Origin: Halomonas sp. YLGW01
GTDB lineage: Bacteria > Pseudomonadota > Gammaproteobacteria > Pseudomonadales > Halomonadaceae
Length of the DNA: 64,000 bases
Direction of reading: 5' to 3'
Assembly (NCBI RefSeq): GCF_014840935.1
Contig: NZ_CP062005.1
Span: forward strand, 1,302,001-1,366,000
Part shown: positions 18,654 to 26,982 of the stretch, piece by piece
Layout of the letters: every line of letters begins with the position of its first letter
Numbering within the stretch: position 1 is the first letter of the stretch
Translations under genes and position numbers: made by a program
The notes under the pieces: generated by a model
The model's input: the letters and a program-made list of their open reading frames with translations, nothing else
What the model was told of the DNA's origin: nothing
Databases searched by the model: none

Positions 18654-20297
18654 ATGCCATTGTTTGGATCACGCAGGGCCCGCCCCGCTCGGCCCACCGA
18701 TATTCTCGAGCGCCCGGACTATGGCTGGATATGGAAGCCGCTGCTGGGGTTGTTCGCCCTCTATCTGGTCGTGACCCTGGCCCTGGGGGGCTGGTGGAGC
18801 CTCACCCCCGCGAGCTTCGATGTGCAGCGCGCCAGCGCCGAGCAGCGTGGCCGGCTCTCGTCCGAGCGTCCGGCGAGAAACGGAAATGTCGAGAGCACAG
18901 GCCATGCAGAGAGCGTTGACACTAGCGGCTCGGCCGACGAGGCAGTGGCGAGTGACGAGGCCAGCACCCCGCCGCTGGATACCAGTCCGGCCGGCCGCGG
19001 GGCGGTGATCGCCGCGACCCAGATGACGCTGCTCGATACGCTGCTCGACAAGTCGGGTGGCTACCTCCGCAACGACATGCTGCCGCCGGGACTGTGGCTC
19101 GATAACATGCCCGCCTGGGAGTTGGGGGTGCTCCGTCAGGCCCGAGGCCTGGCGCATGCCCTGGTGGAAAAGGGGGCCGTGGAGGAGGGTGCGCTGATGG
19201 AAGCCCGGGAGCGGCTCGACGGTGATAGCCAGGATTGGCTCTACCCCTCGACGGAGCACCGCTTGGCCAAGGCCCGCGATGCTTATGCGGGGGTGCTCGC
19301 TGGATTCAACGATCAGCGACTGGCGCTGCCCGCCGAAGGCGATGTGCCGGCCTATTGGCTGTCCCGGGTGGCGCGGCGACTGGATGAGCTGACCTATCGC
19401 CTGTCGGCCAGCGTCGCCGACCCCGAGGCCCTGCGCGAGCTTGAGGTGGACGTCGACCAGCTGCCGGGGCGCACCCCTTGGTATCGCGTCGATGACATCT
19501 TCTTCGAGGCCCGTGGTCAGGCGTGGGCCCTTGAGCATCTGCTGGCGGCCATGGTGGCCGACTACGGCGATGTGGTGGCGGCCGCCGATGCCGAAGGGCT
19601 GGTGGAGCGCTTAAGTGCCGAGCTCGAGCAGGCCCAGCGGCGGCTGTGGAGCCCCGTAGTGCTCAATGGCACGGGGTTCGGCGTCTTCGCCAACCACTCG
19701 CTGATGATGGCCGCCTATACCCAGCGCGCCGCGCAGCTGGTTGAAGCGCTCTCGGGTCGCCTGGCTGGGGTCAGTGCGCCGGACGCGCCGTCTGATCCGT
19801 CCGCGCAGCAGCCCACGGCCGCCGAGGCAGCCACCCAGACAGAAACTCAGACAGAAACTCAGACAGAAACTCAGACAGAAACTCAGACAGAAACTCAGAC
19901 AGAAACTCAGACAGAAACTCAGACAGAACCCCGGCCGGAAGCCCGGCCGGAAGCCCAGGCGCCGGCAGCCGGTGAGGCGTCGTCGGATGGGCAGGCCCAG
20001 GTGTCCGTCGAGAACGAGCAGGGCGCCGAGGCCGTCGACGCCACGTCCGATGCGGCTGTGTCCTCGACAGGCGAAAGCACTGATGACAGTGCAGGTGCCG
20101 AGAGCGCCGATCATGAAGCCGGTGCCGGCGAGCAGGCAGGGGCTGATGCTGCTGGGGCCGATGGAGCGACTGAGAGCGCCGGTCAAGTAAGCCCCTCGGC
20201 ATCGGCCGCTTCATCGTCTGGCAGTGCTGAGGCGAGTGGCAGTGAGCCGTCGGCTGAATCGACAGATGACGAGGTGGCGACCCAGGGGGAAGGCTGA
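18654..20297 (+). CDS. DUF2333 family membrane-anchored protein with TQTE repeats
   Basis: 547 residues, function unknown. One membrane span at about residues 28-47 (PLLGLFALYLVVTLALGGWW) follows a short cytoplasmic N-terminus, so most of the protein should be periplasmic. The conserved body (roughly 120-360: IAATQMTLLDTLLDKSGGYLRNDMLPPG, AWELGVLRQARGLAHAL, WYRVDDIFFEARGQAWALEHLL) resembles the DUF2333 family. The last 160 residues are low-complexity: eight tandem TQTE units and then an acidic Ser/Ala/Glu-rich tail. ATG 18654 has AAGGA about 8 nt upstream. Stands alone, divergent from dsbD. Confidence 0.82.
   Translation: MPLFGSRRARPARPTDILERPDYGWIWKPLLGLFALYLVVTLALGGWWSLTPASFDVQRASAEQRGRLSSERPARNGNVESTGHAESVDTSGSADEAVASDEASTPPLDTSPAGRGAVIAATQMTLLDTLLDKSGGYLRNDMLPPGLWLDNMPAWELGVLRQARGLAHALVEKGAVEEGALMEARERLDGDSQDWLYPSTEHRLAKARDAYAGVLAGFNDQRLALPAEGDVPAYWLSRVARRLDELTYRLSASVADPEALRELEVDVDQLPGRTPWYRVDDIFFEARGQAWALEHLLAAMVADYGDVVAAADAEGLVERLSAELEQAQRRLWSPVVLNGTGFGVFANHSLMMAAYTQRAAQLVEALSGRLAGVSAPDAPSDPSAQQPTAAEAATQTETQTETQTETQTETQTETQTETQTETQTEPRPEARPEAQAPAAGEASSDGQAQVSVENEQGAEAVDATSDAAVSSTGESTDDSAGAESADHEAGAGEQAGADAAGADGATESAGQVSPSASAASSSGSAEASGSEPSAESTDDEVATQGEG
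19833..19928 (+). repeat. 12-bp minisatellite encoding (TQTE)8
   Basis: Eight in-frame copies of a 12-bp unit. Copies 2 to 8 are identical (ACTCAGACAGAA) and the first differs by one base. It lies inside the DUF2333 gene and each unit encodes Thr-Gln-Thr-Glu. Such uniform copies suggest recent slippage or unequal exchange; copy changes keep the reading frame. Confidence 0.97.
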
Positions 20298-20326
20298 ACG
20301 TCGTCCAGTCGCGAGGAAGACAGCAC

Positions 20327-20366
20327 GAAGAAGGGGCGCTCAATGAGCGCCCCTTCTTCCTTTTTC
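20327..20366 (+). terminator. intrinsic terminator after the DUF2333 gene
   Basis: GAAGAAGGGGCGC / GCGCCCCTTCTTC with a 7-nt loop, followed by CTTTTT. Placed 30 bp past the stop codon. Confidence 0.9.
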
Positions 20367-20438
20367 TACTCTGTTTCGGGCATCGCGCCTTCAGCCTTGA
20401 CGACTTACCTCGCGATGTCCGCGAAAGGCAAGCTCGGT

Positions 20439-20969
20439 TCAGGCCTTCTCATAGGCGGCGGCGGCCTTCTCGATGGCCTTGCGGGCGGCATCGGCGCCGT
20501 CCCAGGACTCGACCTTGACCCACTTGCCCTTCTCGAGATCCTTGTAGTTCTCGAAGAAGTGGGCGATCTGCTGGCGCAGCAGCTCGGGCAGGTCGGTCAC
20601 TTCCTGGATGTCGTCGTACAGGGCGGTGAGCTTCTGGTGCGGCACGCAGACCAGCTTGGCGTCTTCGCCGGCTTCGTCGGTCATGTTCAGGATGCCGACC
20701 GGACGGGCACGAATCACGCTGCCCGGCTGCACCGGGTAGGGAGTGACCACCAGTGCATCCAGGGCATCGCCGTCGTCGGCCAGGGTGTTCGGGATGTAGC
20801 CGTAGTTGGCCGGATAGAACATCGGCGTGGCCATGAAGCGGTCGACCAGCAGCGCGTCCAGGTCCTTGTCGATCTCGTACTTGATCGGTGCGTGGTTGGC
20901 GGGGATCTCGATGGCGACATAGACGTCGTTGGGGAGATCTTTGCCGGCGGGGATCTTGTCGAAGCTCAT
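20439..20969 (-). CDS. ppa: inorganic pyrophosphatase, family I
   Basis: Hydrolyses pyrophosphate to phosphate, pulling biosynthetic reactions forward. 176 residues, the usual size for the hexameric bacterial enzyme. The signature [20 protein letters not shown] carries the metal-binding aspartates, and the N-terminal [16 protein letters not shown] matches E. coli Ppa. Monocistronic, convergent with the DUF2333 gene. Relevant to the PPi-type phosphofructokinase at 25.6-26.8 kb, which competes for the same substrate. Confidence 0.97.
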   Translation of the reverse strand: MSFDKIPAGKDLPNDVYVAIEIPANHAPIKYEIDKDLDALLVDRFMATPMFYPANYGYIPNTLADDGDALDALVVTPYPVQPGSVIRARPVGILNMTDEAGEDAKLVCVPHQKLTALYDDIQEVTDLPELLRQQIAHFFENYKDLEKGKWVKVESWDGADAARKAIEKAAAAYEKA

Positions 20970-21148
20970 CGTGGCGTCCTTGGGTGGGCAGTAATCGTTG
21001 CCTGTTTAGTCCGGCGAATTATACGAACTGCGTGGCGTGATTACCAATGCGACCAAGGCCGCCAGCCCCTGAGGCGCCTTCGAGCGTGTATGATAGGCCT
21101 GCCCTTCGTCGGGAGGGCGTGTGGCCGCCGGATCAAGGAGAAAAGCAG

Positions 21149-22861
21149 GTGGATTCCGAGTTAGCGCTGAGCGTGGGGCAAGCCTTCGTGGCCCCCGAAC
21201 GGCGACATCACCGCAGTTCGATGTCGGTGCGCATACCCGAGTCTCGATTGTTGGCGCTGAAGGGCGCCTGCGCACTGATCAGCGACTCGAGCTCCCGCAA
21301 TGCTATTGCCAAGCAGGCCGGCGAACTCAGCGTGCGCGGCTTTCTGGCCGACTATATCTCGACTCCCGAGCACTGGGACATCAAGACCTCGGCCACCCGA
21401 GTGCTGCGGGCGCTCAATGGCTGGTGTCACAGCCAGAGCGGCCATGTCTCCGGGGGCAGCTACGTCTGCTCGCTGTCGGCGATGATCTATCGGGGCCGCG
21501 AGGCGCACCTCTTTCACATGGGCGACACTCTGATCTTTCGCCTGCGTGGCGCCGAGTTCGAACAGCTCTCCCGGGATCATGTCACTGACCTCGGCGGCTA
21601 TCGCTACCCGTCCCGGGCGCTGGGCATGGACGCCAACCTGGACATCGATTATGTCACGCTGCCCCTGAAGCAGGGCGATATCTTCCTGTTCACCACCCAG
21701 GCGGTGCGCGGCACTCTGATGCCCTCCGATTACGTGCAGCTGATTCGAAAGGACGCCAGCGATCTGGATGCCGCCTGCGAGCGACTGGCCGCCACTGCCT
21801 TGGAGCGGGCACAGGAGCGAGGCTACGGGGGGGAGCAGTTCTGTTTCCAGCTGGTGCGCCTCGACCGGCTCCCGGAAGAAGTCGCCGAAGTGCCGGAGCG
21901 GCTCTATGGCGATCTCCCCGTGCCGCCGGAGCTGAGCCCGGGGCAGCGGCTCGATGGCCTGGAGGTTCGGGACGTCCTGTCCCGCACGGCCCAGTCACGG
22001 GTCTATCGAGTGCTCGATCCGCGCAGCGGCCGCGAGATGGTCATGAAGGCGCCGAGTCCCGAGCTTTCCAACCGCAACGCCTACCTGGAGCACTTCCTGC
22101 TGCAGCAGTGGGTCGTCGAGAGGGTCAGGTCGCCCTTCGTGGCTCGAGTCGTGGAGCCCGCGCGCCCGCGCACCCATCTCTACTACCTGATGAACCTGGT
22201 GGAGGGCGAGCGGCTGTCCGACTGGGCCCAGCGTCATCCCCGGGCGACCCTGGCCCAGCGGCTGGATATTGCCCGCCAGCTGGCCAAGGCGGTGCAGGCC
22301 CTGCATCGTCGTGACCTGCTGCATCAGCAGATCCATCCCGACAATATTCTGGTGGATACCCATGGTCAGGTGGTGCTGGCCGACTTCAGTGCCTGCCGGC
22401 TGCGTGAGGGCGACGGGCACAAGCAGTCGCGGGAGCTGGCTCGTCAGCTGGGTCTCACCGAACACAGTGCGCCGGAGTATGCCCTGGACGACGATGTAGG
22501 ACGACGCAGCGATCAGTACGCCCTGGCGTCGACGATCTACTGGTTGCTGACCGGCGGTTTGCCCTACGATGTGCCGCCGCATCAGTTGAGAAGCCATACC
22601 GACCTGGAGCGGCTGAGCTACCGAAGCGCGTCCCTGCAGAACCCGGAGGTGCCTCAGGCACTGGACGAGGCCCTGAGGCGCGCCCTGGACCCGCAGCGGG
22701 CGCTGCGTTTCCGCCGCCTCTCGGAGCTTCTGGTGGCGCTGCGCGAACCGCGCCGTGAGGGGGAGCTCGCCAAGGCATCGACCTCGGCCCCCGGCCGTTT
22801 CTGGCCGGGGGTGGCGGGGCTGCTGCTGGCGCTGCTGGTGGTGTCCTGGCTGCTGCGCTAG
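21149..22861 (+). CDS. PP2C-like / protein-kinase-like fusion, catalytic residues degenerate
   Basis: 570 residues from a GTG start that has AAGGAG 9 nt upstream. Residues about 25-240 follow the PP2C phosphatase fold, 265-540 a Ser/Thr kinase fold, and the last 20 (FWPGVAGLLLALLVVSWLLR) form a membrane anchor. The family is the bifunctional kinase/phosphatase known from Pseudomonas-type genomes. Key positions have changed: TQAV (182-186) where PP2Cs have TDGV, GEQF (228-231) where DN is expected, and HQQIHPDN (392-399) where kinases have an HxD catalytic Asp. Also DFS replaces DFG at 412. Lys300, Asn399, the GD at 125-126 and APE 441-443 remain. It may be a signalling scaffold rather than an enzyme. 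The stop codon lies in the IS target duplication. Confidence 0.85.
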   Translation: MDSELALSVGQAFVAPERRHHRSSMSVRIPESRLLALKGACALISDSSSRNAIAKQAGELSVRGFLADYISTPEHWDIKTSATRVLRALNGWCHSQSGHVSGGSYVCSLSAMIYRGREAHLFHMGDTLIFRLRGAEFEQLSRDHVTDLGGYRYPSRALGMDANLDIDYVTLPLKQGDIFLFTTQAVRGTLMPSDYVQLIRKDASDLDAACERLAATALERAQERGYGGEQFCFQLVRLDRLPEEVAEVPERLYGDLPVPPELSPGQRLDGLEVRDVLSRTAQSRVYRVLDPRSGREMVMKAPSPELSNRNAYLEHFLLQQWVVERVRSPFVARVVEPARPRTHLYYLMNLVEGERLSDWAQRHPRATLAQRLDIARQLAKAVQALHRRDLLHQQIHPDNILVDTHGQVVLADFSACRLREGDGHKQSRELARQLGLTEHSAPEYALDDDVGRRSDQYALASTIYWLLTGGLPYDVPPHQLRSHTDLERLSYRSASLQNPEVPQALDEALRRALDPQRALRFRRLSELLVALREPRREGELAKASTSAPGRFWPGVAGLLLALLVVSWLLR

Positions 22862-22878
22862 ATTTTGTCCGAAAAGTC
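22858..22878. repeat. IS left end: CTAG target duplication plus left inverted repeat
   Basis: CTAG at 22858-22861 followed by ATTTTGTCCGAAAAGTC. The TAG of this CTAG is the stop codon of the PP2C/kinase-like gene, so insertion left that protein intact. Confidence 0.85.
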
Positions 22879-23668
22879 TAATTTGCTAATGCTTTCCATG
22901 CCTCAACTCCATAGGTTACGCATGGCAGGACGCTACGAACTCTCCGACGCAAGCCAAGCTAGCAGGTGTTCTGATACACCGTCTCACCACCTTAGACAAT
23001 GGGTCGCCCGCGCAGGGATGGCCGCCAAATGCTGAACGGGATCTTTTGGATCTTGTGCTCCGGCGCCAAATGGCGTGATCTCCCGGAGAGGTATGGTTCC
23101 TGGAAGACGATGTGTGACCGCTCCCGGCAATGGCGAGACGATGGCACTTTCGAGGCGGTTCTAGATCGGCTCCACCTCAAGCTGTGTGAGGATGGGCTGA
23201 TGGATCCCGGCACGTGGGTGATCGACTCGACATCGATCCGCGCTCCCCGAACAGCCTCTGGAGGCGGCAAAAAGGAGTTAGCAAGACCCCGTAGACCATG
23301 CCTTGGGACGGAGTCGAGGCGGTCTGACGACCAAGATTCACATGGTCTGTGATCGGCAGGGATGGCCGCTGACCTTCACTCTGTCGGCCAGGACAGGACT
23401 CAGAGACATGGCACTTTATTTCCACCATGGAGCGCGTTCAACTGCCTGCCCCCTCCGCCACGATGAAGCGAAAACCGCGTCCTGGTGCTCCGTGGGACTT
23501 CGATAAGCCTCGCTATCGAGAGCGAAACATCATTGAGCGTTGTTTCGGCTGGATCAAGGAACTGTGCCGGGCCTGCACCCGTTACGACAAGTTGGTCAGC
23601 AGTTTCGGGGCAATGATATGCCTTGCTTGCATAGACCGTTGCTTGCGTGCCGACTTTTCAGACAGAAC
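22862..23668 (+). mobile_element. decayed IS5-family (IS427-like) insertion sequence
   Basis: About 807 bp bounded by inverted repeats (22862-22878 and 23652-23668, 14 of 17 bases matching) and by the 4-bp duplication CTAG on each side. The internal transposase is broken in several frames and has an internal deletion, so the copy is dead. The terminal GAAAAGTC core, CTAG target and size fit the IS427 subgroup of IS5; the exact named IS cannot be settled without a database. Confidence 0.88.
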
Positions 23669-23672
23669 CTAG
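22922..23672 (+). pseudogene. IS5-family transposase, frameshifted and deleted
   Basis: Recognisable pieces lie in different frames. MAGRYELSDA starts at 22922; GRPRRDGRQMLNGIFWILCSGAKWRDLPERYGSW with the first catalytic Asp (VIDSTSIRA) starts at 22999. GRSRGGLTTKIHMVCDRQGWPLTFTL starts at about 23303, and ERVQLP joined directly to MKRKPRPG with the catalytic Glu (NIIERCFGW) starts at about 23427. About 40 residues including the second catalytic Asp region (usually ADKGYDS) are missing. The last piece ends at TAG 23670-23672, a stop supplied by the CTAG target duplication. Confidence 0.9.
23652..23672. repeat. IS right end: right inverted repeat plus CTAG target duplication
   Basis: GACTTTTCAGACAGAAC followed by CTAG at 23669-23672. 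It is the inverted counterpart of the left end with three mismatches. Confidence 0.85.
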
Positions 23673-24387
23673 TAGAAATTATGGCATTCGGCAGGTTAGT
23701 CATAAAAAACAGCCCTAAGGTGGTAACTACTGTTTTCTTGAGCAGCTTAGCGATCAACTGGAGATGGTGCTTCGTCGACATCAGTATGCTCAGCCGACTG
23801 AGGCTGGCCGCGCTGTTTAATGCTGCGTACAGCCTAAGCGGGAAGCACATCCAATATTGGCCGCATGCGCGTACCAAGGCGCTGCGTTGTCGCCAAGATT
23901 TTCCTGATCGGCATTCTGGTAGCGCGGAATCTGCATGGGGCTAAATCAACATGAGGAGACGAAGAAACTCATTTATCAGATTTTGATACCAGGCGATAAT
24001 TTATATAGATTAACATATACAAATATAATGTATCAGTAACAGCGACGCCACACGCTAGGTGAAGGCTTGAGACGGGTACGACAGCGGTACTGATGCGAGA
24101 CAGCCACCATAATCTGCAGACGTCGCTGCTCCATTCTTCCTCGGTAGCAGCAATAAAAACATGGTCGACCTATCAGTCTGAACTGTTGCGGCAGCTGTTT
24201 TTCTCGCGGCATCCCCATGCACCTTGGGTCTGCCTGGCCATAGCAGGCATGGATCATGCTGCCGGCGAGGATGCCGCGATGGGGCTCTAAATGGCGCTTA
24301 TCGCTTCTTGATTGGTGCGCTCGGCTCTTGAAACGCACCGAGTCGGCAACACCCTCGCAGGCGGATACGCCTGCCATTCAACACCCA
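23673..24387. other. gene-poor, lower-GC stretch between IS remnant and lipoprotein gene
   Basis: About 715 bp with no recognisable gene. Base composition drops, with a very AT-rich patch at about 23980-24040. Open frames on both strands (for example 23596-23877 minus, 24033-24377 minus, 24093-24290 plus) have no family resemblance, no good ribosome-binding site and unusual residue mixes, so I do not call them. It probably represents foreign or decayed DNA. The lipoprotein promoter should lie near its right end. Confidence 0.6.
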
Positions 24388-24400
24388 AAGGAGAAGAAAT

Positions 24401-25054
24401 TTGAAACGCATCACATTGCTTTCCGTGCTGCTGCTCAGTGGCTGTACCACTGTGAAGTACAACGGCTCACCCCTGTCGGTAGACGAGGTGAACTATCCGC
24501 CCGTCGGGAAGGAAGTGACCGCCTACGTGGGCGATCACATGGTGGACAAAGGCATCCTGATGGAAGAGCAGGTGCTGGTCGTGAAACAGCCGACAGGCGG
24601 CGCGCTCTACGATATTCCCAAGGGGACTTATCCTCAGATCGGCTACGACGAGATGCAGGATTTCTTTTCGCCGGACGGTGTAGCTAGAAACCCCATGATA
24701 GCTGGCCTTCCACTAGCAGTCGTCGTCAAGAAAGGCTCGGACAACGATATATGCGTTAGGAATGGAGGGGCGCAGGATGCCTGCTATCCAGGCGAGTATG
24801 AGCGAACAACCCAAGTGTCCGAGTCGAGCAAGAACTTCCAGCAAACCTTGATCTATAGCGGACGCATTGGTGACAAGATCAACATCGGCTACCGCGAGTT
24901 CAGCAATAACGCCGCGCGCCCCGCATTCAATAACGAAGTTGAGTACGACCTCAGCGAGTCGCGGCGGATTGGCTACAAGGGCGCGGTACTCGAGGTGATC
25001 GATGCGAACAATAGCAGCATCACCTACAGGTTAATCAAGAACTTCCCCGATTAA
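24401..25054 (+). CDS. putative lipoprotein of unknown function
   Basis: 217 residues from a TTG start with AAAGGAG 7 nt upstream. MKRITLLSVLLLSGC is a lipoprotein signal with Cys15 as the lipidation site, followed by TTVKYNG. The rest is soluble and beta-rich in appearance, with a Cys pair (DICVRNGGAQDAC) that could form a disulfide. No family recognised. Codon use and GC are lower than in flanking housekeeping genes and it sits alone in the accessory pocket, which suggests acquisition by transfer. It has its own terminator. Confidence 0.8.
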   Translation: MKRITLLSVLLLSGCTTVKYNGSPLSVDEVNYPPVGKEVTAYVGDHMVDKGILMEEQVLVVKQPTGGALYDIPKGTYPQIGYDEMQDFFSPDGVARNPMIAGLPLAVVVKKGSDNDICVRNGGAQDACYPGEYERTTQVSESSKNFQQTLIYSGRIGDKINIGYREFSNNAARPAFNNEVEYDLSESRRIGYKGAVLEVIDANNSSITYRLIKNFPD

Positions 25055-25083
25055 GTCTCTATGGTCCTTGATAGGTCCCCCCC

Positions 25084-25122
25084 AAAGAAGGCTCGCGCCC
25101 AGTGGCCGAGCCTTCTGCTTTG
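25084..25122 (+). terminator. intrinsic terminator after the lipoprotein gene
   Basis: AGAAGGCTCG, 11-nt loop, CGAGCCTTCT, then GCTTTGCT. The T tract is short. Confidence 0.65.
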
Positions 25123-25553
25123 CTCCTTCAGCCCCTAGATGAAGGCTGAAGGCAAAGTAGCGCATGCCGGTATCGGAGGGTTCCCACTAATCCAGCGTTA
25201 GAGGCGCATCGTCGAGGCCCTCCACTATGTGCTCAACGAGACGAAAGTGGTCGACACCTTGCCCCCTTGCGCGTCTTCCATGCGAGCCTTGAGCGTGCCC
25301 GCGCTTGTCGAAGTCGAGGATAAACGAGGTGTAGATGATCCTCGCCATGCCTTGCTGCACGGCGGTCGTCAGAATTGCGAGGATCAGCTGAGCATCATGC
25401 CTGATGATCATCCCGTAGGTCGGACCATAGCTAGGCTCATCTACTCTCTAGGCACGCACCCCGAACGACGATGCCCCGGGCAAGCCGGGGCCTTGGCGTT
25501 TCAATGCGCTGTGCCACCGCCGGGCAGTCGCCCGGCGACAGCATCGCTGTCGT
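25123..25553. other. intergenic stretch without recognisable gene
   Basis: About 430 bp between two converging genes. Two GC-rich hairpins lie on the pfp side: 25518-25537 (CGCCGGGC / GCCCGGCG) and 25473-25491 (GCCCCGG / CCGGGGC). They may end or stabilise the pfp transcript although no T run follows. Short frames (25187-25411 minus, 25229-25564 plus) look random or like remnants; neither has a start signal. Confidence 0.5.
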
Positions 25554-26813
25554 TCAGAGAGTAAAGGTCGGCAGCTTGCGCTCGACGCGGGCCAGCTTCA
25601 AGTGCGCCACCCGGGGCAGGCCGTTGTCGAAGGGCGGGAAATCTTCGCCTTGGATCAGCGGCGACAGATAGCGGCGGCAGGCCTCGGTGATGCCGAAACC
25701 GTCCTCGCGGATGAAGTCCTTGGGCATGAACTTCTCCTGGTTGGCGATCTCGCTCAGGGGTGCGGCCCCGATCTCCCAGGCATAGGGCGACTCGCTGACG
25801 CGGTCGATGGTTGGCATCATGGCGTTCTCGCCGGCCACCGCCAGCTCCACCGCCTTCTCGCCGACGGCATAGGCCTGGTCGACGTCGGTCTTGGAGGCCA
25901 GGTGGCGGGCGGCGCGCTGCAGGTAGTCGGCGACCGCCCAGTGGTACTTGTAGCCCAGGTCCTGCTTGACCATGCCGGCCAGTGTCGGCGCCACGCCGCC
26001 CAGCTGGCGGTGACCGAAGGCGTCGGTGTTGCCGGAGTCGGCCAGGAATGTGCCGTCCTCGTAGCGGGCGCCCTCGGACACCACGATCACGCAGTAGCCA
26101 TAGTTCTTGACCGCCTCGTCGACCCGGGCCATCACCGCCTTTCGATCGAAGGCGACCTCGGGGAAGATCACCAGATGCGGCGGCTGGCCCTCGCCTTCGC
26201 CAGCCAGGGCGCCGGCCGCGGCGATCCAGCCGGCATGGCGGCCCATCACCTCGAGCACGAAGACCTTGGTCGAGGTGGCACACATGGAAGCGATGTCCAG
26301 CGAGGCCTCAAGGGTCGAGGTGGCAATGTACTTGGCCACGCTGCCGAAGCCCGGGGAGTTGTCGGTGATCGGCAGGTCGTTGTCGACGGTCTTGGGCACG
26401 TGAATGGCGGTCAGCGGGTAGCCCATCTTCTCGGACAGCTGGGAGACCTTGAGGCAGGTGTCGGCGCTGTCGCCGCCGCCGTTATAGAAGAAGTAACGGA
26501 TGTCGTGCGCCTTGAAGACCTCGATCAAGCGTTCGTACTGGGCGCGATGGGTCTCGATGTCCTTGAGCTTGTAGCGGCAGGAGCCGAAGGCGCCGCCTGG
26601 GGTGTGGCGCAGCGCCGCGATGGTCTCGTCGGACTCCTGGGAGACGTCGATCAGATCCTCGGTCAGGGCGCCGATGATGCCGTTGTGGCCGGCGTAGACC
26701 TTGCCGATCTTGTCGTCGTGGCGACGGCACGCTTCGATCACGCCGCAGGCGCTGGCATTGATGACGGCGGTGACGCCACCGGACTGGGCATAGAAGGCGT
26801 TGTGCTGGGCCAT
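25554..26813 (-). CDS. pfp: pyrophosphate-dependent 6-phosphofructokinase
   Basis: Phosphorylates fructose 6-phosphate, probably with PPi, and is reversible. 419 residues, longer than the 320 of E. coli PfkA. The PKTVDNDL segment (140-147) has the Lys-Thr pair of PPi enzymes where ATP enzymes have a Gly-Thr pair. The phosphoryl-donor loop reads NGGGDSADT (111-119): its Asp directly before Ser is the PPi-type residue, but the preceding Asp of the usual GGDDS is Gly here. EVMGRHAGWIAAA is the sugar-phosphate-binding segment. Monocistronic. Donor specificity is inferred from residues only. Confidence 0.88.
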   Translation of the reverse strand: MAQHNAFYAQSGGVTAVINASACGVIEACRRHDDKIGKVYAGHNGIIGALTEDLIDVSQESDETIAALRHTPGGAFGSCRYKLKDIETHRAQYERLIEVFKAHDIRYFFYNGGGDSADTCLKVSQLSEKMGYPLTAIHVPKTVDNDLPITDNSPGFGSVAKYIATSTLEASLDIASMCATSTKVFVLEVMGRHAGWIAAAGALAGEGEGQPPHLVIFPEVAFDRKAVMARVDEAVKNYGYCVIVVSEGARYEDGTFLADSGNTDAFGHRQLGGVAPTLAGMVKQDLGYKYHWAVADYLQRAARHLASKTDVDQAYAVGEKAVELAVAGENAMMPTIDRVSESPYAWEIGAAPLSEIANQEKFMPKDFIREDGFGITEACRRYLSPLIQGEDFPPFDNGLPRVAHLKLARVERKLPTFTL

Positions 26814-26982
26814 GGGGCGGCTGAGCTCCTGGTAAGCGGGTCATCGAAAAGGGCGAAAAATCAGGGGCCATGTTAGCCCAAAGCGCGTCGACCTGCACCC
26901 GCCGACGATGCCGGTCGGCACCAGGATGGAGGCCGCGGGGGCGCCATGCTAGTCTGCCTGCCATCTCGGCAGGAGGCACTCG

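Noticed and set aside
19833-19928. CRISPR-like short regular repeats
   Set aside because: Units are 12 bp with no spacers and lie in frame inside a coding region, so it is a minisatellite.
23596-23877. 93-codon minus-strand frame in the accessory pocket
   Set aside because: Overlaps the IS end, no family resemblance, Cys-rich random composition and no start signal.
24033-24377. 114-codon minus-strand and 65-codon plus-strand frames before the lipoprotein
   Set aside because: No motifs, no ribosome-binding site, frames contradict each other; treated as non-coding.
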